A DNA stretch of 64,000 nucleotides from Candidatus Thalassospirochaeta sargassi (GCA_028532855.1 JAQQAL010000010.1:1-64000), one strand, 5' to 3'; counted from the stretch's first letter, positions 40,196 to 48,062 are shown. Translations and numbers: made by a program. Notes: generated from the letters alone by a model not told the origin.

Positions 40196-41310
40196 TGAAA
40201 ATACCGGTTGTAGAACTTGAAGCAGGATTAAAATACACTAAACCAGTTTTTGTAGATGAAGAAAATCTACTTGTGCCCGAGGGAGTTGAGGTTAGACAGA
40301 AAGATATTGATAGACTTATAAGATGGGGTGTTGAAGAAGTTTCAACTGATGGTGAAATCCTGACTGGTGATTCAGGCGGGGGTGAGGAAATAGAGAACGT
40401 TGACAGTGTATCTAAACAGCTTCTCAAGCAATATGATAAAGCAATTGAAGCCATGGATTCTTTTTTCGGTGACTGCCGCAAGGGTCTGAACGCTAATAAG
40501 GAAGATATTGATACTGTCATGGGCGGATTCTATCCGCTTATATTAGAGAATATAGAAGAGGCTCTTGTTCTAACAACTATCAAAAAAGAAGGTTCTGACA
40601 GACTGTCGCAGGCTGCTGTTAATAATCTGATTCTTTCTACTGTGCTTGGTGCAACAGTAAAAATTCCGCTACACAGGCTCGCTAACATAGCCTCAGCGGC
40701 TTTAATACATGATCTGGGCATGACACGCATCCCGCAGGATATCATTAAAAAACGCGGAAAACTCACCCCTGCTGAACTTGAAACTATAAAAACACATACA
40801 GTATATGCATACCGAATGGCGATAAAGGATCTTGGTCTTCCTGAAGAAGTTGGTAGGATAGCGATGAGCCATCATGAAAGATGGGACGGTAAGGGATATC
40901 CTCGAGGACTCGAGGGTAATAAAATACCAGTAGGAGCCAGGATACTTTCAGTTACTGATGCATTTGTTGCTATGAGTAAGGATCGTCCTGATAGGGACTC
41001 TCTTCTCGGTTATACAGCAATTCGGCAGATTCTGAATGATAACTCTAGACGATTTGATCCTGCTATATTAAAAGTATTTATTAAAAGTATAGGTATATAT
41101 CCTCGCGGCAGTATTGTGATACTCAATAACGGCGCGATAGGAAGAATTAACAGGATTCGCTCTGCTGCACCGCTTAGACCGGGGCTGCAGATCCTGGTTG
41201 ATGAAAGGGGTAGAAAACCGAAGAAGGAAAAAGAGTTTGTCGATCTTTTTATTGAAAAAGACCTCTTTATAACTAAACCGGTAGATCCTAAGGAGTTGGT
41301 AAAAAGCTGA
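40192..41310 (+). CDS. HD-GYP domain protein, probable cyclic-di-GMP phosphodiesterase
   Basis: 372 residues. An N-terminal beta-rich region (1-110) precedes the HD-GYP domain: HDLGMTRIP (near 173), KTHTVYAYRM, MSHHERWDGKGYPRGL with the GYP motif, and ILSVTDAFVAM. Intact metal ligands suggest hydrolysis of c-di-GMP. Overlap with the FlhB-tail gene hints at coupling of second-messenger turnover with flagellar export, by context. Confidence 0.9.
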   Translation: MMKIPVVELEAGLKYTKPVFVDEENLLVPEGVEVRQKDIDRLIRWGVEEVSTDGEILTGDSGGGEEIENVDSVSKQLLKQYDKAIEAMDSFFGDCRKGLNANKEDIDTVMGGFYPLILENIEEALVLTTIKKEGSDRLSQAAVNNLILSTVLGATVKIPLHRLANIASAALIHDLGMTRIPQDIIKKRGKLTPAELETIKTHTVYAYRMAIKDLGLPEEVGRIAMSHHERWDGKGYPRGLEGNKIPVGARILSVTDAFVAMSKDRPDRDSLLGYTAIRQILNDNSRRFDPAILKVFIKSIGIYPRGSIVILNNGAIGRINRIRSAAPLRPGLQILVDERGRKPKKEKEFVDLFIEKDLFITKPVDPKELVKS

Positions 41311-41666
41311 ACAAGGGGCGTGATGGCGAGGATCTGGTCTGCGAATATCTTAAAAACATGGGCTGGAAGATTATCGGGCGTAATTACAGAACGCGTAGAT
41401 CGGAGATTGACATCATTGCTCTTGACAGCAGCGAAATTGTATTTGTTGAGGTTAAGCGTTGGGATACGCTGGATTTTACCTCAATGGAATATGGTATTGA
41501 CAGGAATAAACGGAAACGTATTATTACCTGTTCTAAATACTATCTTGCCGAGAATGAGTGGTATCAGGATAAAACGGTAAGATATGATGTGGTTTTTCAT
41601 AAAGGGTGCTTGTCTGGACTGGAACACATAAGGAATGCCTTTACGGAGACAGGAATTTATGATTAG
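41307..41666 (+). CDS. yraN: YraN/UPF0102 family nuclease-like protein, CTG start
   Basis: 119 residues of a small restriction-endonuclease-fold family (RSEIDIIALDSSEIVFVEVK, the E-[I]D...E-VK nuclease core). The family's N-terminal motif (GRDGEDLVCEYLKNMGW) lies upstream of the first ATG (41358), so translation must begin earlier. The only possible codon in the open stretch is CTG 41307, which overlaps the HD-GYP stop as CTGA and has AAGGAG 11 bases before it. A rare, coupled CTG start is inferred. Confidence 0.82.
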   Translation: MNKGRDGEDLVCEYLKNMGWKIIGRNYRTRRSEIDIIALDSSEIVFVEVKRWDTLDFTSMEYGIDRNKRKRIITCSKYYLAENEWYQDKTVRYDVVFHKGCLSGLEHIRNAFTETGIYD

Positions 41667-41802
41667 AATAGCTAAACAGACAGACCCTAAGAAGCTAAAA
41701 GAGCTGAAAGACAAAATCAATGATCCTGCTTATCTCGATGTTGCGATAAACAGGATCGCGCATACTTTAACGAAGGAGCTGATCAACCAGAGGGAAACTT
41801 AA
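41659..41802 (+). CDS. 47-residue protein of unknown function
   Basis: ATG 41659 overlaps the yraN stop by 8 bases, has AGGA just before it, and encodes a charged helical peptide (KKLKELKDKINDPAYLDVAINRIAHTL) of 47 residues. Its TAA overlaps the next ATG (TAATG). Coupling on both sides argues that it is real. Confidence 0.7.
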   Translation: MIRIAKQTDPKKLKELKDKINDPAYLDVAINRIAHTLTKELINQRET

Positions 41803-42191
41803 TGAGTGAAGAAAACCGGGACAACAGTACAGAACAGCCAAAGAAGAACGGCGGTAAACGCAGACGCTACAGGAACAACAGAAGATACCAGAAAAAGGAT
41901 TATCCGGTATGTCCATACTGCGGTAATTCCGTTAAGGATATCTACACCGCGATAGCATCCGAGGAAGATGAAGCACCTGCGCATTTCGACTGTATAATAA
42001 AACAGCTTGAGAAACGCGAAACGCTCGAAAAGGATGAGAAAATTGTATATCTCGGTAGGGGCAGTTTCGGGATTGTAAAAACCAGAAACGGCGGCTCAAT
42101 GAAGTTTTTTGTAAGGAAAAGGATCCAATACGAGAAGGAAGAAAAAAAATTCGAGTGGCGGAAAAAGATCAGTAACAGAATTAAAAAGTGA
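41802..42191 (+). CDS. Small basic protein with a zinc-ribbon-like motif
   Basis: 129 residues: a Lys/Arg-rich start (KRRRYRNNRRYQKK), then CPYCG and a later HFDC, which together could bind one zinc, then a beta segment (KIVYLGRGSFGIVKTRNGG) and a very basic tail. It looks like an RNA- or ribosome-binding protein, but I do not recognise the family. It is the last gene before a terminator. Confidence 0.65.
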   Translation: MSEENRDNSTEQPKKNGGKRRRYRNNRRYQKKDYPVCPYCGNSVKDIYTAIASEEDEAPAHFDCIIKQLEKRETLEKDEKIVYLGRGSFGIVKTRNGGSMKFFVRKRIQYEKEEKKFEWRKKISNRIKK

Positions 42192-42251
42192 TGAAGTCCA
42201 AAGACTTCGCTTTCAGTTATCGGATTTATCCGGTGCTTTAAGGCGAACCGC

Positions 42252-42297
42252 AAAAAAAAGGGGTTGTACAGCATATGCCGTGCAACCCCGTTTTATT
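42252..42297. terminator. Bidirectional terminator
   Basis: A 14-bp stem (GGGGTTG ... CAACCCC, near-palindromic through CATATG) with A8 on the left and TTTTATTT on the right. It serves the rightward run and the leftward HEAT-like gene. Confidence 0.85.
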
Positions 42298-42311
42298 TCA
42301 AAATAATGATA

Positions 42312-43004
42312 TCAGTATTTTCTAAGATCGTTTAAAAGTTCGTTCGCTTTCATTTTTACAGGTCTGATATAACTTCCCTGTGCAATGGCAATTATCGCCT
42401 GAAATGCAAGAGGGTCTGACAGACCGGAATTTGCTTCCGCAATCTTCTCAAGTGAGAGAAGAGCTGAATATGCAAGATTATCATCAGGTCCGAGAACGTT
42501 TTGTGAAAGAATTATACTTGCAACGGCCTGAGAAACCTGGTTGTTATCATTCATGCCCAGTTTGCCAAGAGCATAGACTGCTTCAGATAGAACCATAGTT
42601 TCGTTATCTTTAAGCGCGATGTCGACAAGAGTATTCTTTGCGTCTTCGCCTCCGAGTTCTCCAAGCAGGGTGCAGGCCTCCTTACGTACAATAGGCATGT
42701 TGTTAACCATTCGTCCGGCCTCGTTGATTTCACGGCCAAGACCTTCCTGGGCAAGATAATCGAGGATGTAATGAACTTCGGTGTCGCCCTCTGAAACCTT
42801 TCCTTCGTCAATCATCTCCTCGATGTTTTTCAGTGCCATCAGTTTAGAGTCCCTGTCGAGTGTAGATGCCTGTTCTTTTATAATAACCATTTCAATATTC
42901 TGCAGATAGAATTCCTCAACAGTAATCTCATCATCTGACTGAGAGAATACCGCCGGTGCGAAAGCAAGCAGTGAAACGATAACTGCTATCATTATGTTTT
43001 TCAT
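42312..43004 (-). CDS. Exported HEAT-repeat protein
   Basis: 230 residues. Signal peptide about 1-21 (LLAFAPAVFS-QS). The body contains HEAT-like helical pairs (IVRKEACTLLGELGGEDAKNTL, VLSEAVYALGKLGM). Probably a periplasmic scaffold; partner unknown. A Shine-Dalgarno (AGGGAG) precedes the ATG. It follows the lipoprotein gene on the same strand. Confidence 0.7.
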   Translation of the reverse strand: MKNIMIAVIVSLLAFAPAVFSQSDDEITVEEFYLQNIEMVIIKEQASTLDRDSKLMALKNIEEMIDEGKVSEGDTEVHYILDYLAQEGLGREINEAGRMVNNMPIVRKEACTLLGELGGEDAKNTLVDIALKDNETMVLSEAVYALGKLGMNDNNQVSQAVASIILSQNVLGPDDNLAYSALLSLEKIAEANSGLSDPLAFQAIIAIAQGSYIRPVKMKANELLNDLRKY

Positions 43005-43053
43005 TTTTACTCCCTGTATTAATGGTTCGGTAACCTGTGCTATTAAGTATACA

Positions 43054-43623
43054 CTAATTTTCAGATTTTAGCCCGATTTTCCATTCATTTTCATGTTTTT
43101 CAAGATAGTATAAAACTGATAGTTTTCCTTTAATTTCAGTATATGCGGTAATATGTGTTGAATCTGTAAAATTGATTTCATCAAGTACAGCATTCTGTCG
43201 GGACAGAACAACAACGTATTCGAAGTAGTCATTTAAATCATTGATCCTCTGATTATATCCTCTCTGTTTATAAAGTTCTGACCAGTATGAGAGCTGTTCA
43301 GGATCACTGTAGTACTCGATATAATCATCGGTTAAATATGTCAGCCAGAGATCATACTCTTTGGATGCAATAATACCGTTAAGGTTATCAATAATACCCT
43401 GAATATCTTCAAAAGTTTCAACATAGAGTTCTTCAGTTACTATAAACTCTTCAGGCTCCGGTTCCGGCTCAGGTGCTGCAACCGGTTCCGGTTCGGGTTG
43501 TGGGTGAGTCGTCTCTGTGACTGCTTTGTCTTCAGTCTCCGACTCGGGTTTGACGGTCGTACACATTGTAAGACTGAAGAATATGATAATAAAGCAAATA
43601 ATTGCGGTAATTCTCTTTTTCAT
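43054..43623 (-). CDS. Lipoprotein of unknown function
   Basis: 189 residues. Signal peptide with lipobox LTMC (Cys 21), then a Pro-Glu repeat linker (PEPEPVAAPEPEPEPEE) and a 120-residue domain resembling NTF2/SnoaL-like folds in its strand pattern (TDSTHITAYTEIKGKLSVLYYLEKHENEWKI). No signature is certain. The start has no Shine-Dalgarno and lies 6 bases from a promoter. Confidence 0.65.
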   Translation of the reverse strand: MKKRITAIICFIIIFFSLTMCTTVKPESETEDKAVTETTHPQPEPEPVAAPEPEPEPEEFIVTEELYVETFEDIQGIIDNLNGIIASKEYDLWLTYLTDDYIEYYSDPEQLSYWSELYKQRGYNQRINDLNDYFEYVVVLSRQNAVLDEINFTDSTHITAYTEIKGKLSVLYYLEKHENEWKIGLKSEN

Positions 43624-43629
43624 AGAACA

Positions 43630-43658
43630 AGTTTATAATTTTAGGCGTCGTTTGTCAA
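43630..43658 (-). promoter_or_regulatory. Promoter of the lipoprotein gene, leaderless geometry
   Basis: Minus strand: TTGACA, 17-base spacer, TAAACT, then exactly 6 bases to the ATG at 43623. Divergent from the coaD promoter. Confidence 0.6.
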
Positions 43659-43689
43659 AAATATTTTTAAAAAAGAACGAAAGTGAATA

Positions 43690-43718
43690 TTGATTTAAAG
43701 CGATACAGCGATTACACT
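43690..43718 (+). promoter_or_regulatory. Promoter of coaD, leaderless geometry
   Basis: TTGATT, 17-base spacer, TACACT, then exactly 6 bases to ATG 43725. It lies inside the apparent 5' extension of the coaD frame, which supports the shorter start. Confidence 0.55.
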
Positions 43719-43724
43719 TCTGTG

Positions 43725-44198
43725 ATGAAAGCAGTATTTCCGGGATCCTTTGATCCTCCGACAAATGGTCACCTGAATCTGATTGAGAGGGCTTCCAGAG
43801 TTTTTGATGTTGTTGAAGTGGTTATCGGCGACAATAGTGATAAAAGAAACCTGTTCTCTGTAGAGGATAGAATTACACTTTTGAAAGAAATAACCTATGA
43901 TATTGATAATGTCAGGGTAGGTGTAACCGACAAACTTATTGTTGAATATGCGAAAGAAGTCGGAGCAAGCGTTATGTTAAGAGGAGTCAGGGCACTGACC
44001 GACTTCGGTTATGAATTTGAACTGGCTATGATTAATAAGAGTCTTGATCCTAATATTGAAATTATGTTTATGCCTACAGATCCTAAGTATTTTGTTGTAA
44101 GATCATCTAATGTGAATGAACTTGCCAGGATGAAGGGAAAGATTACAGGACTGGTTCCTGAATGTGTAGAGAAAGCTTTAAGAGAAAAATTCGGGTGA
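43725..44198 (+). CDS. coaD: Phosphopantetheine adenylyltransferase
   Basis: Makes dephospho-CoA from ATP and phosphopantetheine. 157 residues, the normal length, from ATG 43725: AVFPGSFDPPTNGHLNLIERA with the T/HxGH nucleotidyl-transferase motif, then MLRGVRALTDFGYEFELA and VVRSSNVNELARMKG. The in-frame GTG at 43683 adds 14 residues not seen in the family. No Shine-Dalgarno; the promoter abuts the ATG. Confidence 0.93.
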   Translation: MKAVFPGSFDPPTNGHLNLIERASRVFDVVEVVIGDNSDKRNLFSVEDRITLLKEITYDIDNVRVGVTDKLIVEYAKEVGASVMLRGVRALTDFGYEFELAMINKSLDPNIEIMFMPTDPKYFVVRSSNVNELARMKGKITGLVPECVEKALREKFG

Positions 44199-44253
44199 CC
44201 TGATTGACATATCGGCCGCTGACTGATAATCTGAATTTGAGTTTACAGAGAGC

Positions 44254-44282
44254 TTGACAATCGTAATTCTATACTGTATTGT
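44254..44282 (+). promoter_or_regulatory. Promoter of rpmF-acpP-rnc
   Basis: TTGACA, 17-base spacer, TATTGT, giving a leader of about 27 bases before the rpmF start. Confidence 0.75.
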
Positions 44283-44315
44283 CTCTTAACTAATAGTAAT
44301 TGAGAGGCAAAGAAG

Positions 44316-44504
44316 ATGGCAGTACCTAAATATAAGACTTCCAAGGCTAAAAGCCGCAGAAGAAGAGCGATTAATAACAAGCTAACTGCCGGTAATCTCG
44401 TTGAATGCGGTAGCTGCGGCAACCTCGTATTACCCCATAGGGTATGTCCGAAGTGCGGTTTCTATCGTGGAAAGCAGATTATCGAGCTTGAAGAAATGGC
44501 GTAG
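44316..44504 (+). CDS. rpmF: 50S ribosomal protein bL32
   Basis: 62 residues: MAVPKYKTSKAKSRRRRA and a four-Cys zinc ribbon (CGSCGN, CPKCG). It heads a short operon with acpP and rnc, like the rpmF-fatty-acid gene links seen in many bacteria. Confidence 0.96.
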   Translation: MAVPKYKTSKAKSRRRRAINNKLTAGNLVECGSCGNLVLPHRVCPKCGFYRGKQIIELEEMA

Positions 44505-44530
44505 AACGCCGGTAAAGTAAGGAGAGAAAA

Positions 44531-44764
44531 ATGGACGAGCTTTTTGAAAAAATAAAGAAGCTTATAGCTGAAAAGCTTGAGGTTGAAGAAGACAAAATCA
44601 CCCTGGAGGCGTCTTTCAGGCAGGATCTCGGAGCAGACAGTCTCGATACTTACGAGCTTGTTTATGCGATCGAAGAAGAAATGGGAATCACTATTCCTGA
44701 TGAAAAGGCTAACGAGTTCGAAACAGTTGGCGATGCTGTAGAATTTATTAAATCAGCACAGTAA
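44531..44764 (+). CDS. acpP: Acyl carrier protein
   Basis: 77 residues, acidic, with the phosphopantetheine attachment Ser 37 in GADSLDTYEL. It carries growing acyl chains in fatty-acid synthesis. Shine-Dalgarno AGGAGAG. It lies between rpmF and rnc. Confidence 0.96.
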   Translation: MDELFEKIKKLIAEKLEVEEDKITLEASFRQDLGADSLDTYELVYAIEEEMGITIPDEKANEFETVGDAVEFIKSAQ

Positions 44765-44776
44765 GATTCGCATATC

Positions 44777-45541
44777 GTGGTTCTATTACCGAAAGTACCG
44801 GTTCTAAAAACTCCTTCGGTTGACGGAGAGAGGAAGAAAGAACTGCAGCTTTTTGAGAAGCACGCAGGTATAAGGTTCAGGAAACTTGATTTCCTGAACC
44901 TTGCTTTTTCCCACCGTTCCTATTCAAACGAAACAATCGGCAACATTGATAATAATGAAAAACTCGAATTTCTTGGAGACAGTGTTCTCGGTATAGTCGT
45001 CAGCGATTATTTGTTCAGGATAATGCCGGAGCGTCCGGAAGGGGAGCTCGCAAGGATAAAGTCTTTTGTAGTAAGCGAAGAGAGTCTTGCGGGGATTGCA
45101 AAGTCAATAAAGGTTGATAATTATATTTTAATCGGAAAAGGTGAAGAGTATTCCGGGGGACGTTCAAAGAAAGCAATCCTTGCTGACTGTATGGAGGCTA
45201 TTTTCGGAGCATATTACCTTGATTCAGGTTTTAAGAATGCTCAGAATTTCATTCTTAAATATCTTATCCCCGAAATTAATAAGGTCCTTGAAAACAAGCA
45301 TCGAAAGGATTATAAAACACTTCTTCAGGAACTTGTTCAGAAAAAGTATAAGAGCTATCCCAGATACAATATGGTTAAGAAAACTGGACCTGACCACGAC
45401 AGAACATTCTGGATTGAGGTAAAGGTTAAGAATGAAACATATGGTCCAGGGAAGGGTAAAAATAAAAAAGAGGCAGAGCAGCGCGCAGCTGGTCTTGCTT
45501 TTGAAAGCCTTACCGGAGAAAAAGTAGATCACGATGATTAA
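44777..45541 (+). CDS. rnc: Ribonuclease III
   Basis: Cleaves double-stranded RNA in rRNA maturation. 254 residues. Catalytic domain with NNEKLEFLGDSVLGIVVSDYLF and the second acidic motif ADCMEAIFGAYYLD; dsRNA-binding domain at about 178-245 (YKTLLQELVQKKYKSYPRY ... KNKKEAEQRAAGLAF). GTG 44777 is the only plausible start. It has no good Shine-Dalgarno, and acpP ends 12 bases upstream. Confidence 0.95.
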   Translation: MVLLPKVPVLKTPSVDGERKKELQLFEKHAGIRFRKLDFLNLAFSHRSYSNETIGNIDNNEKLEFLGDSVLGIVVSDYLFRIMPERPEGELARIKSFVVSEESLAGIAKSIKVDNYILIGKGEEYSGGRSKKAILADCMEAIFGAYYLDSGFKNAQNFILKYLIPEINKVLENKHRKDYKTLLQELVQKKYKSYPRYNMVKKTGPDHDRTFWIEVKVKNETYGPGKGKNKKEAEQRAAGLAFESLTGEKVDHDD

Positions 45542-45553
45542 AAACAATCTGTT

Positions 45554-46912
45554 CTAGTCTGCCTTAATCCTTTCATTGTAGAAATTAACTGCAAGTTCAA
45601 GTAGCTTCTCTTCATTATTCTGTGACGGATCATCAAGGACCGTTTCAAGAAGAAATTCAAGAACAATTCCTATCATAGGTCCTCTTGGGACTCCAGCCCG
45701 GTCGATGAGAATATTACCATTTATTTTTAAATCTCTTATACTCAGGGCGTGTTCAGCCTCAAGAAAACTCGTTATTCGTTTCTGCATATCATTGAGGTTT
45801 GTTGAATCGATACGCTGCGCACTCATGCCATACTGATCTGCTCTGCGTAATGAGAAAAGGTTTTCGAGGTTTTCAACGCCCGTTCGGGCTATAAATCTTC
45901 TTACAGCGCTGTCGGTCCACTCAGGCTGGTAGTTAAACATATGGTTTTCAATCAGCAGCAGGACGTGCGCCTCGAAAGCTTTGGGGAATTTGAAACGCTG
46001 AATTATTTTTCGGCTGATTTCAACAGAATATCTTTCATGCCCGTAGAAGGTCGGAATGCCGGATTCGTCATGTCCGAGTGACGCCGGTTTGCCGATGTCG
46101 TGGAGAAGGGCGGCAAGCCTGACCTCCGGGTTTGAGGACGGCGCGCCGTCGCAGGCGTAAAGACTGTGCTCAAAAACATCGTAGCTGTGAAACCCCTTCT
46201 GTTTGACACCGCGGCAGGCGGCAAGTTCGGGCAGAACGACTTCCAGAACGCCGGTTTCCGCCATTACGTGAAACGCAATTGATGGTTTGCCGGCGCGAAG
46301 TATCTTTTCCAGTTCATCACGAATTCTCTCGGCTGAAACCGCGGATAGGTTGGCTGCCTTTTCCTTCATTCCGCCAAGGGTTGACTCTTCGATATCAAAC
46401 TCCAGCTGACAGGCAAATCTGCAGCCGCGCATGATGCGCAGTGCATCTTCCTGGAAGCGCTCCGAAGGATTACCAATGGCCCTGATTATTTTCTTTTTAA
46501 TGTCGGTTTTGCCGTTGTGCGGGTCAAGCCATTCGCCTGTTACAAGATCGTAGGCCATTGAGTTGATTGTGAAATCGCGTCGTTTGAGATCCTCATAAAC
46601 AGACGGGGTAAAATGAACCTTGTCGGGGCGCCTTAAATCGGTGTAATCACCGTCGGTTCGAAAGGTCGTAACCTCAAGTTTATGCGTGCCGAAAAGGACT
46701 GTTACAGTACCGTGTTTAATGCCTGTCGGAATAACCTTTCTGAAGAGGCTTATAACGTCTTCAGGGCGCGCGTCGGTGGCGAAGTCATAGTCAGACACCT
46801 TTAACCCCATTGAGAGGTTTCTGACGGCTCCTCCTACGAGATAGCAGGAAAATCCAGCATCTCTGAATATCTTCGAGAATTTTATAAGTGCTTTATCCAC
46901 CTTGTAACGCAT
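45554..46912 (-). CDS. cca: CCA-adding enzyme / tRNA nucleotidyltransferase with HD domain
   Basis: 452 residues. Class II nucleotidyltransferase head: YLVGGAVRNL, DYDFATDARPEDV (catalytic Asp pair), RRDFTINSMAYD, DPHNGKTDI, RIMRGCRFACQL. An HD domain follows (LLHDIGKPASLGHDESG). It adds or repairs tRNA 3' CCA, needed here since none of the three tRNAs encodes CCA. ATG 46912 is chosen: the extra 104 codons upstream cross the flaB terminator and are not protein-like. The start is promoter-abutting. Confidence 0.93.
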   Translation of the reverse strand: MRYKVDKALIKFSKIFRDAGFSCYLVGGAVRNLSMGLKVSDYDFATDARPEDVISLFRKVIPTGIKHGTVTVLFGTHKLEVTTFRTDGDYTDLRRPDKVHFTPSVYEDLKRRDFTINSMAYDLVTGEWLDPHNGKTDIKKKIIRAIGNPSERFQEDALRIMRGCRFACQLEFDIEESTLGGMKEKAANLSAVSAERIRDELEKILRAGKPSIAFHVMAETGVLEVVLPELAACRGVKQKGFHSYDVFEHSLYACDGAPSSNPEVRLAALLHDIGKPASLGHDESGIPTFYGHERYSVEISRKIIQRFKFPKAFEAHVLLLIENHMFNYQPEWTDSAVRRFIARTGVENLENLFSLRRADQYGMSAQRIDSTNLNDMQKRITSFLEAEHALSIRDLKINGNILIDRAGVPRGPMIGIVLEFLLETVLDDPSQNNEEKLLELAVNFYNERIKAD

Positions 46913-46919
46913 CAGGATA

Positions 46920-46947
46920 ATAATAAAGATCAGCGTGGGGTTGTCAA
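46920..46947 (-). promoter_or_regulatory. Promoter of cca, leaderless geometry
   Basis: Minus strand: perfect TTGACA, 16-base spacer, TATTAT, then 7 bases to the ATG at 46912. Confidence 0.65.
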
Positions 46948-46985
46948 CAGGAAAAGGGCTGAAATCTGTATGTAAAAAAACAGTA

Positions 46986-47016
46986 CAAAAACGGACATCC
47001 CGAAAAAGGATGTCCG
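46986..47016 (-). terminator. Terminator of flaB
   Basis: On the minus strand CGGACATCC-TTTTTC-GGGATGTCCG followed by T5, about 50 bases past the flaB stop. Confidence 0.9.
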
Positions 47017-47063
47017 CTGTGGTATCAGATGCTTTGCTGGACTGGAACTGGAATGCTGTCAGT

Positions 47064-47936
47064 TTACTGTAAAAGCTGAAGTACTGACTGGCCCTTCTGG
47101 TTGGCCTGTGCCAGCATTGCTGTAGATGCCTGTACAAGAATCTGATCCTTGACGAATGTGACCATTTCTTCGGCCATGTCAGCGTCCCTGATCCTTGATT
47201 CGGCAGCCTGAAGGTTTTCAGCACCTACAGAAAGTCCCTGTGCAGCATACTCGAGCCTGTTCTGGTATGCACCAAGGTCTGCCCGCTGCTTATTTACTCT
47301 CATAATGGCGGAGTCAATCATTGCAATAGAAATGTTCGCCTTATCGGGAGTAGAAATAGAGATGAATGATGCTGCATGAGCCATAGCACCCTTACCCTGA
47401 AGACCAAGCCCCTGTGCTGTCATCGTTCCGATAAACACTCTCTCGCGCTGATCTACATTTGCACCCATGTGGAGCCACATACTTGCTGTAACAACATTTT
47501 CGCCGGTTTCTGATGCAAAGCGGCCGGTAAGCATATTCATACCGTTGAACTGTGCGTGTGAGGCGATTCGGTTGATTTCATCAATAAGCTGAGAAACTTC
47601 TACCTGGATCTGCATTCGGTCTTCACTTGAATAGATCCCGTTTGCAGACTGAACTGATAGTTCTCTCAGTCTCTGAAGAACTGAGTTTGTTTCGGCGAGA
47701 TAGCCTTCTGTAGCCTGAATGAAAGAAATACCGTCTTCGGTGTTCTTCTCAGCTCTCTTAAGACCTCTAATCTGAGATCTCATCTTTTCAGAAACTGCAA
47801 GACCGGAAGCATCATCACCGGCTTTGTTGATTCTAAGTCCCGACGACAGTTTATTCATACTGTTGTCCATAGAGAGTGCGTTGAACTTGTTGCTTCGCTG
47901 TGCAAACATTGCACTAAGGTTGTGATTGATTATCAT
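47064..47936 (-). CDS. flaB: FlaB-type core flagellin of the periplasmic flagellum
   Basis: 290 residues, the typical length of spirochaete core flagellins. N-terminal D0/D1: [39 protein letters not shown]-terminal D1/D0: [33 protein letters not shown] ending SVLQLLQ. The variable D2/D3 region is minimal. Exported by the flagellar type III system, so no signal peptide. The start is ATG 47936, 5 bases after AGGAGG; the open frame reaches 24 bases further. It has its own sigma-28 promoter and a leader hairpin with a CsrA-like site. Confidence 0.96.
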   Translation of the reverse strand: MIINHNLSAMFAQRSNKFNALSMDNSMNKLSSGLRINKAGDDASGLAVSEKMRSQIRGLKRAEKNTEDGISFIQATEGYLAETNSVLQRLRELSVQSANGIYSSEDRMQIQVEVSQLIDEINRIASHAQFNGMNMLTGRFASETGENVVTASMWLHMGANVDQRERVFIGTMTAQGLGLQGKGAMAHAASFISISTPDKANISIAMIDSAIMRVNKQRADLGAYQNRLEYAAQGLSVGAENLQAAESRIRDADMAEEMVTFVKDQILVQASTAMLAQANQKGQSVLQLLQ

Positions 47937-47960
47937 ACAATCCTCCTTGATTGTTTTCAT

Positions 47961-47976
47961 GGGACATCCTTGTCCC
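47961..47976 (-). promoter_or_regulatory. Stem-loop with CsrA-site consensus in the flaB leader
   Basis: In the mRNA: GGGACA-AGGA-TGTCCC, a 6-bp stem with AGGA exposed in the loop. Read as GGACAAGGATGT it matches 11 of 12 positions of the known CsrA SELEX consensus RUACARGGAUGU. It lies about 25 bases before the start codon; a second GGA-containing site is the Shine-Dalgarno itself (CAAGGAGG). Confidence 0.7.
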
Positions 47977-47984
47977 TGTATAAA

Positions 47985-48011
47985 ATTTCGGAATATAAAA
48001 AAAGCCCTTTA
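47985..48011 (-). promoter_or_regulatory. Sigma-28 (FliA) promoter of flaB
   Basis: Minus strand: TAAA (48008-48011), 15-base spacer, TCCGAAAT (47985-47992), close to the TAAA-N15-GCCGATAA consensus. The transcript would have a leader of about 40 bases with the CsrA-like stem-loop. Confidence 0.75.
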
Positions 48012-48027
48012 GTGAAATCGGTCCTGC

Positions 48028-48056
48028 TTGAAAAAAAAGATAAAAAAGCGGATATT
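48028..48056 (+). promoter_or_regulatory. Promoter of thiN, leaderless geometry
   Basis: TTGAAA, 17-base spacer, GATATT, then exactly 6 bases to ATG 48063. Confidence 0.5.
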
Positions 48057-48062
48057 GTTTCA

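Noticed and set aside
46913-47224. N-terminal extension of the CCA-enzyme frame
   Set aside because: It crosses the flaB terminator and the end of flaB antisense, and family homology begins at ATG 46912.
47922-48062. N-terminal extension of the thiN frame
   Set aside because: It spans the flaB promoter and leader antisense and is not homologous to thiamine pyrophosphokinases.
47937-48062. TPP riboswitch before thiN
   Set aside because: None of the conserved TPP-riboswitch elements is present and the region is occupied by the flaB promoter.
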